A stretch of 5,393 bases of DNA from CAYTPE01 sp964439885 (GCA_964439885.1 CAYTPE010000072.1:1-5393); one strand, 5' to 3'; counted from the first letter of the stretch, positions 1 through 5,393 are shown. A program made the numbers and translations. The notes: generated by a model not told the origin, from the sequence alone.

Positions 1-1211
1 CAGCCATGGCAATGTATCAGGCGGCGCAGCACGGCTATCAATCAATTCTCATGGCTCCGACGGAAATTTTGGCATCCCAACATGCGGCATCACTTGCGCG
101 GATGTTTACCAATTATCCCGTGCGTATGGCGCTCTATACTCGATCATACGCCGAACGTATCGGCCAGCCGCCGCAGGCGCAGGTGGTTTCAAAAACACAG
201 CAACGTGCGAATCTTCGTGCGTCAATCGGTGACGGTATGGTTGATATTGTTGTAGGCACACACGCGCTTTTGTCCGAAGATATTGCATTGAAACGACTCG
301 GTCTTGTTATTGTTGATGAGCAACACCGTTTTGGTGTGGAGCAGCGAAAAATTATTCGCGAAAAATCTGGCGATCCAGAACGTGTGCCGCATTTTTTGAG
401 CATGACAGCAACGCCGATTCCGCGATCGTTTGCACTTACCTTGTATGGTGATTTGGATATTTCCATGATTACCGAGCTTCCAGCGGAGCGAAAACCAATA
501 AAAACACGGTTCGTGGCACCACATCATCGCGAGGCGGCGTATCAGTTTATTCGTGCACAGGTGAAAGAGGGGAGACAGGTATTTGTGATTTGTCCATTGA
601 TTGATGCGGGCGAGGCAGGGCAGTTGGTGGTAGGAGATCAAAAAAAGACGGTTATGAGTGAGTATAAAAAATTGTCTGAAACCGTGTTTCCCGATCTTCG
701 GGTCGGGTATTTGCACGGCAAGATGAAATCTGCGGAAAAAGAGGCGGTGATGCAGTCATTTGCAGAAGGTGCGATGGATATTTTGGTGTCGACATCGGTA
801 GTGGAGGTGGGTGTGAATATTCCAAATGCGAGTGTGATGATGATTGAAGGCGCGGAGCGATTTGGGCTAGCACAACTTCATCAATTTCGTGGCCGCGTCG
901 GACGAAGTTCTCACCAGTCTTACTGTTTTCTTTTTACCGATACGCTAAGTAAGACAGCAGAAGAGCGGTTGCATTTTTTTGAAAAAACATTGAATGGATT
1001 TTCTTTGGCAGAATACGATTTACAAACACGAGGTCCTGGTGAAGTCTATGGTACGTCACAAAGCGGGATGATGCATTTTAAGCTTGCGAGTATGCGAGAT
1101 ATTGATCTTATTAAGCTGGCGCGAGCGTTGGCACGAGGCATGAATTTTACTATATACACATCCTTAAAACAAAAGGTAAAAGAATGGGAAGAGCAGGTGC
1201 ATTTGGAGTAG
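1..1211 (+). CDS. recG: ATP-dependent DNA helicase RecG, C-terminal part (5' end outside window)
   Basis: RecG is a superfamily 2 helicase that binds stalled forks and Holliday junctions and drives fork regression and branch migration in the cytoplasm. The reading frame is open to the left edge (first full codon at base 3), so the ATG at 6 is internal; the wedge domain and Walker A lie outside. Counting from that ATG, one sees motif Ia (APTEIL, 17-22), the DEQH box followed by RFG (104-110), motif III (SMTATPIPRS, 132-141), the LHGKM segment (236-240), motif V around STSVVEVGVNIPNAS (262-276) and motif VI QFRGRVGR (293-300). The RecG-specific TRGPGEVYGTSQSG block (341-354) follows and separates it from PriA, UvrB or Mfd. 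The C-terminus is of normal length and ends with TAG. Compared with the E. coli protein as I remember it, about 15 extra residues lie between motif Ia and the GTHALL segment (roughly 45-72). No terminator is visible before the next promoter. Confidence 0.96.
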   Translation, partial: AMAMYQAAQHGYQSILMAPTEILASQHAASLARMFTNYPVRMALYTRSYAERIGQPPQAQVVSKTQQRANLRASIGDGMVDIVVGTHALLSEDIALKRLGLVIVDEQHRFGVEQRKIIREKSGDPERVPHFLSMTATPIPRSFALTLYGDLDISMITELPAERKPIKTRFVAPHHREAAYQFIRAQVKEGRQVFVICPLIDAGEAGQLVVGDQKKTVMSEYKKLSETVFPDLRVGYLHGKMKSAEKEAVMQSFAEGAMDILVSTSVVEVGVNIPNASVMMIEGAERFGLAQLHQFRGRVGRSSHQSYCFLFTDTLSKTAEERLHFFEKTLNGFSLAEYDLQTRGPGEVYGTSQSGMMHFKLASMRDIDLIKLARALARGMNFTIYTSLKQKVKEWEEQVHLE

Positions 1212-1233
1212 GGGTTAGGTCTTTTTGGCTCTA

Positions 1234-1262
1234 TTGACGGTAGGGATTTTTTTATATAGAAT
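1234..1262 (+). promoter_or_regulatory. Sigma70-type promoter for the small Arg-rich gene
   Basis: A -35 element TTGACG (1234-1239, five of six consensus bases) is separated by exactly 17 bases from a -10 element TAGAAT (1257-1262, five of six). The spacer includes a run of seven T. It lies 22 bases after the recG stop. Transcription would start near 1269, giving a leader of about 60 bases before the ATG at 1331. This makes the small downstream gene a separate transcription unit rather than a recG operon member. The call rests on consensus match only. Confidence 0.65.
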
Positions 1263-1320
1263 GGGTGCAGTAAAATCCATTCGAACAGGAATCATGGGGA
1301 ATCCTGGGGCGGTGGATGTT

Positions 1321-1327
1321 AGGGGAG
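1321..1327 (+). promoter_or_regulatory. Ribosome binding site deciding the start at 1331
   Basis: The purine tract AGGGGAG ends three bases before the ATG at 1331; the AGGGG part is five bases away. The ATC that follows could also pair with the 5' side of the anti-SD region of 16S rRNA. No comparable tract precedes the in-frame ATG at 1316, so this site favours the 97-residue product. It stands out because no clear Shine-Dalgarno sequence precedes the two starts visible on the minus strand. Confidence 0.55.
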
Positions 1328-1330
1328 ATC

Positions 1331-1624
1331 ATGGCGATTGTTGTGGTAGGTCAGGTCAACGTACGTGGTTCACTCGAGATGGTCGGGTACAACGATCGTG
1401 CTCGTGATGGTACGGTACTGCTCCACTACGTGCGGATCGGCCAGCGCGGGCGCGAATATCTGGCGAGCGTTCACAGCCGCATCAGCGTTGACGATCCGGA
1501 ACTTCCGGAGGCTGTGAAGAAGTCGCTCGAGGATCGTCAGATCGGCGTTTCCGGCAAGCCGCGCGTCGTCAAGCGCGATCGGCGCCCGGTGCACGGCGCG
1601 CGTCGGCGGTACGGTCGTCGTTAA
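1331..1624 (+). CDS. Small Arg-rich basic protein, function unknown (97 aa)
   Basis: I do not recognise this family. The start at 1331 is chosen for the purine tract just upstream; an in-frame ATG at 1316 would add five residues (MLGEI). The N-terminus is hydrophobic and strand-like (MAIVVVGQVNVRG), the middle is mixed and charged, and the last 30 residues hold ten Arg and two Lys, ending GARRRYGRR. In total 17 of 97 residues are Arg, which suggests contact with RNA, DNA or the ribosome, but this is only inference from composition. There is no signal peptide, membrane segment or Cys. Codon use differs from recG and radA: 66 of 97 sense codons end in G or C, and all four Lys codons are AAG, whereas AAA dominates in recG. 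It has its own promoter and a convergent terminator region, so it is a monocistronic unit. It could be a highly expressed housekeeping gene with strong codon bias or a transferred gene. Coding status is likely but not certain. Confidence 0.7.
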   Translation: MAIVVVGQVNVRGSLEMVGYNDRARDGTVLLHYVRIGQRGREYLASVHSRISVDDPELPEAVKKSLEDRQIGVSGKPRVVKRDRRPVHGARRRYGRR

Positions 1625-1648
1625 TCGCTGAAGAAGGGTATCTGTGTG

Positions 1649-1713
1649 AAAAACCGCGCCTCGTCGCGCACTTCGAAGACGAAATGTCTCGTGGTGTGCG
1701 GCCGAGGCGCGGT
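1649..1713 (-). terminator. Long branched hairpin with T tail, probable radA terminator
   Basis: A perfect 11-bp GC-rich inverted repeat (1653-1663 with 1703-1713, arms ACCGCGCCTCG and CGAGGCGCGGT) encloses 39 bases that can pair further. CGCAC at 1667-1671 can pair with GTGCG at 1696-1700, and CGAAGAC at 1674-1680 with GTCTCG at 1686-1691 (one bulged A), closed by a five-base loop. Read on the minus strand, the 3' arm runs into five T (1653-1649), as in an intrinsic terminator. It lies about 47 bases after the radA stop. The hairpin would also form in the 3' region of the plus-strand transcript, where it is followed by an A-run instead. Confidence 0.65.
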
Positions 1714-1731
1714 CAAAAAACAAATTTTATG

Positions 1732-1758
1732 AGGCTGCGATGAGCAGTTTTTTTGTTT
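1732..1758 (+). terminator. Small T-tailed hairpin, probable terminator of the Arg-rich gene
   Basis: CTGC (1735-1738) pairs with GCAG (1744-1747) around the loop GATGA. The stem extends outward through G-U and A-U pairs (1732-1734 with 1748-1750). It is followed directly by seven T and then GTTT. An outer pairing of AAACAAA (1718-1724) with TTTGTTT (1752-1758) is also possible. The stem is short, so efficiency is uncertain. Its position, facing the radA terminator between convergent genes, supports the role. Confidence 0.45.
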
Positions 1759-1759
1759 G

Positions 1760-3103
1760 TTAGGTGTGTGTGATGAGTTCTTGAATATTTTTTACTCCAA
1801 TAATTTTTATTGTAGAGGATGGTTTGATTGTTGGTGTGGTAATAATTCGTTTCATGCCAAGCTGTTCGCATTCTTTTACCCGTTTCTCACTTTGGCGAAC
1901 GGATCGCACTTCGCCGCCAAGACCTACTTCGCCAAAGACGACTAAATCTTTACCAAGCGCTTTGTCTTTGTACGCACTTGCAATCGCAAGGCATACGGCA
2001 AGGTCGGCGGCCGGTTCATTGGCACGTACACCACCAACTACGTTTATGTGAACATCGTGTTGCCCGAGCTGAACACCGGCGCGTCGTTCAAGAACTGCAA
2101 TAAGGACATGAAGTCTGTTGATATCAAAACCACTCGCTTTGCGGACCGGATAGCCAAAGCTTGTCTTATTCACGAGTGCTTGAATTTCAATAAGAAGGGG
2201 TCTGGTGCCTTCGAGAAGGCAGGTGACAATACTGCCTGGCATACTATCACCGCGCTCGGCAAGAAGAATGCTTGATGGATTGGCAACTTCAACGAGACCG
2301 TTATTCATCATATCGAAAATACCAACTTCGTCTGTGGAGCCGAATCGGTTTTTTGCCGCGCGAAGAATGCGGAGATTGTGATGCCGTTCGCCTTCGAGAT
2401 AGAGAACGGTGTCTACCAGATGCTCCAATGTTTTTGGTCCGGCGACGGCGCCATCTTTGGTGACATGGCCAACAATAACCAGCGTAATATTTGTTGTTTT
2501 GGCAACGTCAAGAAGCTTGGTGGTGACGGCACGGACTTGCGTTACATTTCCTGGCTCACCCGGAACAACATCTGACGAAATGGTTTGAATCGAATCAATG
2601 ATTGCCAGTGTTGGTTTTTCTTTTTCGAGCGTCGCTATGATCGTTTCGAGCGTGGTGGCATTGGCAAGCTTTAATCCTTTGCTTTTAAGTCCCAGTCGGT
2701 CGGTGCGAAGTTTAATTTGTTCGATGGATTCTTCGCCAGAAATGTAGAGTGTGTTTGGGAGGAGTGTGGCGAGTTGCACGGAAAGTGTGGATTTGCCAAT
2801 ACCGGGTTCGCCCGCAAGTAGAATAAGGCTACCGGGGACAAAGCCTCCGCCAAGCACACGATCAAGTTCTCCGAGAGATGTGACATGGCGTTTCGTGGTC
2901 GTTTTTTCTATATCGTCGAGTGTTTTTGTTTCTGCGGCACGGTATTGGTCGCTCATTGCCGCCTTGGTTGCTTCTTTGTGAGTGATGGTTTTTTCTTCTA
3001 CGGTTCCCCATGCACCACATTCAAGACATCGACCACTCCATTTTTGGAATTGCGCGTCGCACTGTGAACAGACGAAGAGGGTGTGAGGTTTTTTGGTAGC
3101 CAT
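1760..3103 (-). CDS. radA: DNA repair protein RadA (Sms), complete, 447 aa
   Basis: RadA is a RecA-related, DnaB-like ATPase that extends heteroduplex at recombination intermediates by driving branch migration. The domain order is canonical. An N-terminal C4 zinc finger has Cys 12, 15, 26 and 29 (VCSQC and CLECG). The RecA-like core has Walker A GEPGIGKST (98-106), SGEES (122-126), Walker B LAIIDSIQ (166-173) and the RadA signature KNRFG (251-255). A Lon-protease-like C-terminal domain (about 285-447) contains FGEVGLGGEVRSV, which in this family is structural rather than proteolytic. Length matches the usual ~450 residues. The start is fixed by the zinc finger beginning at residue 12. No Shine-Dalgarno sequence is visible before the ATG; possible -10 elements are TATACC (3128-3123) and TATAGT (3111-3106), both without a good -35, so transcription may come partly from readthrough of the hairpin at 3136-3161. 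The gene converges with the Arg-rich gene. Confidence 0.97.
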   Translation of the reverse strand: MATKKPHTLFVCSQCDAQFQKWSGRCLECGAWGTVEEKTITHKEATKAAMSDQYRAAETKTLDDIEKTTTKRHVTSLGELDRVLGGGFVPGSLILLAGEPGIGKSTLSVQLATLLPNTLYISGEESIEQIKLRTDRLGLKSKGLKLANATTLETIIATLEKEKPTLAIIDSIQTISSDVVPGEPGNVTQVRAVTTKLLDVAKTTNITLVIVGHVTKDGAVAGPKTLEHLVDTVLYLEGERHHNLRILRAAKNRFGSTDEVGIFDMMNNGLVEVANPSSILLAERGDSMPGSIVTCLLEGTRPLLIEIQALVNKTSFGYPVRKASGFDINRLHVLIAVLERRAGVQLGQHDVHINVVGGVRANEPAADLAVCLAIASAYKDKALGKDLVVFGEVGLGGEVRSVRQSEKRVKECEQLGMKRIITTPTIKPSSTIKIIGVKNIQELITHT

Positions 3104-3132
3104 AGACTATAGCAAAAACATAGGTATACAAT

Positions 3133-3161
3133 AAAGCGTACCTCTTTTTAAAGAGGTACGC
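3133..3161 (-). terminator. Perfect 12-bp hairpin ending the pilin-hydrolase operon
   Basis: GCGTACCTCTTT (3136-3147) and AAAGAGGTACGC (3150-3161) are exact inverted repeats with a minimal loop. On the minus strand the hairpin begins 12 bases after the stop of the pilin-transglycosylase gene and is followed by TTTATTGT, a degenerate U tract. Stem strength and position fit an intrinsic terminator; the imperfect tail may allow some readthrough into radA. On the plus strand no T-run follows, so it would act in one direction only. Confidence 0.7.
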
Positions 3162-3173
3162 AAGGTGGTGAGA

Positions 3174-4550
3174 TTACTGAGCACACGGTGGAGGAGTACT
3201 GTCTCGGTATTTACCTTTATAGGCATTTTGCCAAAATTCGTACGCGGCAACACAGATTTGTTTATAATCACATCGTTTAGTTTTGAGAAGGTTTGTAAGC
3301 GTTCCTAAGCCGCCGTGGTGTCCGATGTAAATAAATGCATGAAATGCTGTATCCGAAACAGGGATCCCTTTTTGAACGCATTCTTTTTCAATGGTTTTGA
3401 TACTATTCATAACCATGGCAGTACCGGCCATAGTACTTACTTCCGGATCATTGACGTCGCTGCAGTATCCGGCCATACTTGCGTTATGTTTTGAGACGGC
3501 CTCGCGGCAGTTTGCGGGCTTTGTTTGGAATAAACCGCTAAAATTTTGACTACTTATTGCACCTGTTTGGAAACGAGATTCGGCGTAGGCAATGCTTTTT
3601 AATATCTTATCTCCGTTCCGTATAGGGAGACAATTTCCGTATCGTGCGAATAGTGAATCGTATTTGCTGTAGGTCGGATCACGCTGCATGGTGGGAGTGT
3701 TTCCAGGGTTGATATTTGCTTTCGTTCCTTGTGAGATTGGGCAGTTCGTACTGTCTACTGTTTGGGAATTATACCCACCAGCACCACCATAAATATTTAG
3801 TGTATTTAACATGTTATTTGTACCAACAACAGATTCTCGTGCGATGCGGCACGCTGAAATGCGGTTAGGGGATATGACATCACAGGGGTCGCACCCCATA
3901 CTTATCCCAAGGATATTTGCCGGGACATATTTTTCTTTGCCATTACAGATAATTCTCTCAGCCCTTGATGTGGTCGGTACTGATGGTGCTGGACCAGTAC
4001 CGGGTGTGCCTGTGCCGCCATCAACAATATCGAAAGACAACTCTCCTTTATAATATACCTCTAAATCTGTTGGTTGTACGTATACGAGACGAAGTGAGCG
4101 AAATTGTACCAGGCCAGGATTAATGGCATAGAGAAGAGCATATGACCCCACTGCAATGACAAGGCCGGTCACGGCCCCGCCAATTCGTTTTTTAGCTTCG
4201 CCGATGGCATCCGGACTCCCACCGGACATGCTCCATTGAAATCCGGCGACGATGATCATAAGGACCGCAAGGATACTTGCGATACTGACAATGTATTTAT
4301 ATCCAGTGGCAATATACTGAGCAAGATACGGAGCTTGAATATATTGCTGTCCGTTTTCGTCTGTTTGGATGAGTTGTTCTTTATCGCCAACGGTAAAATT
4401 AAGTCCGGGAATCGTAATGCGCGGTGTCGGCTCAATAATTTGAATCTCATCTTGCTGACTATTCTCTTGTGCATGCAATGTCGCAGGAGCAAAAAAAATA
4501 CTACAGACGAATATGAAAACGAGGAGAGGGTGGGTGATGAATCGACGCAT
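3174..4550 (-). CDS. T4SS-pilin-like membrane domain fused to SLT-type lytic transglycosylase (458 aa)
   Basis: Exported membrane protein predicted to cut peptidoglycan glycan strands. Residues 1-27 are a signal peptide (MRRF, hydrophobic core LLVFIFVCSIFFAPATL, then HAQ). Two membrane helices follow (about 86-107 and 124-143), joined by a loop with GSPDAIGEAKKRIGG whose basic residues fit a cytoplasmic position, as in VirB2/TrbC-type pilins. A Gly/Pro/Thr linker (178-195) leads to a Cys-rich module (196-305) I do not recognise. The last ~150 residues resemble an SLT/lysozyme-like fold: IAYAESRF with likely catalytic Glu324, a GAISSQNFSGLFQT segment (330-343) matching the family's GLMQ region, and a late FHAFIYIGHHGG stretch. 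Twelve Cys follow the second helix, consistent with disulfides outside the membrane. The ATG at 4550 is chosen because it puts the signal peptide at the N-terminus and leaves 10 bases after the upstream stop; ATG 4583 would add 11 residues and overlap that gene by 23 bases. The upstream partner shares its pilin domain. Classical analogues are VirB2 and VirB1, here fused. Confidence 0.82.
   Translation of the reverse strand: MRRFITHPLLVFIFVCSIFFAPATLHAQENSQQDEIQIIEPTPRITIPGLNFTVGDKEQLIQTDENGQQYIQAPYLAQYIATGYKYIVSIASILAVLMIIVAGFQWSMSGGSPDAIGEAKKRIGGAVTGLVIAVGSYALLYAINPGLVQFRSLRLVYVQPTDLEVYYKGELSFDIVDGGTGTPGTGPAPSVPTTSRAERIICNGKEKYVPANILGISMGCDPCDVISPNRISACRIARESVVGTNNMLNTLNIYGGAGGYNSQTVDSTNCPISQGTKANINPGNTPTMQRDPTYSKYDSLFARYGNCLPIRNGDKILKSIAYAESRFQTGAISSQNFSGLFQTKPANCREAVSKHNASMAGYCSDVNDPEVSTMAGTAMVMNSIKTIEKECVQKGIPVSDTAFHAFIYIGHHGGLGTLTNLLKTKRCDYKQICVAAYEFWQNAYKGKYRDSTPPPCAQ
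4099..4207 (-). repeat. 109-bp direct repeat, copy 1 (pilin-domain segment of the transglycosylase gene)
   Basis: This stretch matches 5285-5393 at a constant offset of 1186 bases with only four mismatches (4137, 4140, 4152, 4203), all at third codon positions and all synonymous. It encodes IGEAKK through FRSL of the pilin-like domain. Similarity stops abruptly on the C-terminal side of FRSL. Confidence 0.95.
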
Positions 4551-4560
4551 ATGAAAAATT

Positions 4561-5393
4561 TTAGAGATCACTAAGCGACACATAGCCGGAAATAAATATG
4601 CCGCGATTTTTTACAAAGCTACCGGTTACGGTGATGCCTCTCCATGCGGATGCGCTATGTGTTTGGTTGGTAAGCTGTACCAAGTTTCCACCTGTCACGT
4701 CTGTATCTTCTACACGACTTGTTCGGTGGTAAATTTTTCCTTGATAATAAATACCAACGTGAGTTACTGGTGGCATGCCTCGAGGATTTGTTTCTACCGG
4801 TATGACGTTTGTTCGTTTAGCACCATTTTTTTCTTTAATATCGATATCTTGTTTTGCGCGAGCGTCAGCTACCGTACAACCGTTTTGCCCAACGCGAAAA
4901 TTTTGAAATAGGCCGATCCAGTACGAGCCCATCGTTGTCATAAAGACAATATCGCCATCTTGAATACCATCGAGGGTGCAAGGGCGAAATTTTCCTTGTT
5001 GAGTAAAATATGCTGCAACATCCCAGGCACCGTTTTTTTCAAGACTGTTTGGAACACTCCCGCAGGCTTTTTCTAATGCTCGTTTTGTCCATCTAAGGCA
5101 ATACCCCTCTGAAGTCTTAAAAACCTCGTGTGTTGCAGCGTATGATGGGAGAGCCGACAGCTTTGTTCGGCAGCTATTTTCATCGATCGCGCCGAGACGG
5201 TACGGGGTTGCGAGCGGTTCGCTATTTTCAGGTTCTCCGGCCGGAACGACCAATGTGCCTGCAGTGTACTGAAGACTTAAACTACGAAATTGTACCAGGC
5301 CAGGATTAATGGCATAGAGAAGGGCGTATGACCCCACGGCAATGACAAGGCCGGTCACGGCCCCGCCAATTCGTTTTTTAGCTTCGCCAATGG
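4561..5393 (-). CDS. T4SS-pilin-like domain fused to CHAP/NlpC-P60-like cysteine peptidoglycan hydrolase (5' end outside window)
   Basis: The frame is open to the right edge (first full codon at 5391), so the N-terminus, including any signal peptide and first membrane helix, is missing. Counting from that codon, residues 1-39 (IGEAKKRIGGAV through FRSL) are the loop and second helix of the same pilin-like domain as in the next gene, identical in protein sequence. After a short linker the ectodomain looks like a papain-fold wall hydrolase: EGYCLRWTKRALEKAC with candidate nucleophile Cys98, GIQDGDIVFM (142-151), a family hallmark, and VTHVGIYYQGKIYH with candidate His211. NlpC/P60 and CHAP enzymes cleave stem peptides or the amide to the glycan; which bond is cut here cannot be told. 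The ectodomain has five Cys including the candidate nucleophile. The stop is 10 bases before the downstream start, so the two genes are probably co-transcribed. The GTG at 5358 lies inside the conserved domain and is not a start. Hydrolase class is moderately certain, membership in the pilin-like family more so. Confidence 0.78.
   Translation of the reverse strand, partial: IGEAKKRIGGAVTGLVIAVGSYALLYAINPGLVQFRSLSLQYTAGTLVVPAGEPENSEPLATPYRLGAIDENSCRTKLSALPSYAATHEVFKTSEGYCLRWTKRALEKACGSVPNSLEKNGAWDVAAYFTQQGKFRPCTLDGIQDGDIVFMTTMGSYWIGLFQNFRVGQNGCTVADARAKQDIDIKEKNGAKRTNVIPVETNPRGMPPVTHVGIYYQGKIYHRTSRVEDTDVTGGNLVQLTNQTHSASAWRGITVTGSFVKNRGIFISGYVSLSDL
5285..5393 (-). repeat. 109-bp direct repeat, copy 2 (pilin-domain segment of the CHAP-type gene)
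   Basis: This is the second copy of the repeat at 4099-4207, in the same orientation and the same reading frame. It runs into the right edge of the window, so its full length is unknown and probably covers more of the pilin-like domain. Confidence 0.95.

Noticed and set aside
222..716. 164-residue minus-strand frame inside recG
   Set aside because: It lies wholly antisense to conserved RecG motifs and its translation shows no family features.
1316..1330. Alternative ATG for the Arg-rich gene
   Set aside because: No purine-rich site precedes it at proper spacing, whereas AGGGGAG lies directly before the ATG at 1331. It remains possible.
1225..1407. 60-residue plus-strand frame starting just after recG
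   Set aside because: It starts with TTG upstream of the predicted promoter's -35 element, spans the promoter and overlaps the Arg-rich gene in another frame. No ribosome site or recognisable protein features.
1269..1713. The Arg-rich gene region as a structured non-coding RNA (tmRNA, RNase P or similar)
   Set aside because: A promoter, GC-rich stretch and terminal hairpin could suggest this, but I see no known RNA signature, and there is an open frame with ribosome site and coherent codon use.
1370..1723. 117-residue minus-strand frame opposite the Arg-rich gene
   Set aside because: It covers the long hairpin and is a by-product of the GC-rich codons on the plus strand; codon pattern and promoter both favour the plus-strand gene.
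4551..4583. Longer start (ATG 4583) for the pilin-transglycosylase gene
   Set aside because: It would overlap the upstream coding region and put an 11-residue tail before a textbook signal peptide; no ribosome site precedes it.
1..5393. CRISPR array, tRNA, rRNA, insertion sequence or attachment site
   Set aside because: No regularly spaced short repeats, cloverleaf, transposase motif or terminal inverted repeats were seen; the only long repeat is the 109-bp coding duplication.

Overview
The window looks like a piece of a bacterial genome of moderate GC content, most plausibly from the Candidate Phyla Radiation (Patescibacteria, Parcubacteria-like). The main reason is the pair of proteins at the right end. 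They carry a two-helix T4SS-pilin-like (VirB2/TrbC-like) domain in front of peptidoglycan hydrolase domains, a build I associate with that group. The supported genes end in TAA or TAG and none contains an in-frame TGA, so nothing suggests the UGA-recoded lineages (SR1/Gracilibacteria). The taxonomic call is an inference from remembered family patterns, not from a search.

Layout, left to right. (1) Positions 1-1211, plus strand: the C-terminal ~400 residues of the DNA branch-migration helicase RecG, cut by the left edge. (2) 1234-1624, plus strand: a small stand-alone transcription unit with a good sigma70-type promoter, a Shine-Dalgarno-like purine tract and a 97-residue, very Arg-rich protein I do not recognise. 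Its codon use is visibly more GC-rich than that of its neighbours. (3) 1625-1759: a convergent intergenic stretch with a long branched hairpin that fits a minus-strand terminator for radA, and a smaller T-tailed hairpin that fits a plus-strand terminator. (4) 1760-3103, minus strand: complete radA, with zinc finger, RecA-like ATPase core, KNRFG motif and Lon-like C-terminal domain. (5) 3104-3173: a perfect 12-bp hairpin (terminator of the upstream pair) and a short, poorly defined radA leader. (6) 3174-4550 and 4561-5393, minus strand: two tandem genes 10 bases apart. Each has a T4SS-pilin-like membrane domain joined to a different cell-wall-degrading domain. The first transcribed (right-hand, cut by the window edge) carries a CHAP/NlpC-P60-like cysteine hydrolase. 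The second carries a Cys-rich module and an SLT/lysozyme-like lytic transglycosylase.

Functionally there are two themes. RecG and RadA both remodel branched DNA intermediates in recombination and replication repair; they lie in separate, convergent units. The pilin-hydrolase pair looks like part of an envelope-spanning apparatus (type IV secretion or pilus related). It combines on single polypeptides the jobs that VirB2 (pilin) and VirB1 (wall-opening transglycosylase) perform separately in classical systems. The two genes share a 109-bp stretch that differs at only four synonymous positions and breaks off abruptly at the end of the pilin domain, which points to recent duplication, gene conversion or domain shuffling. 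This pair is the most interesting part of the window.
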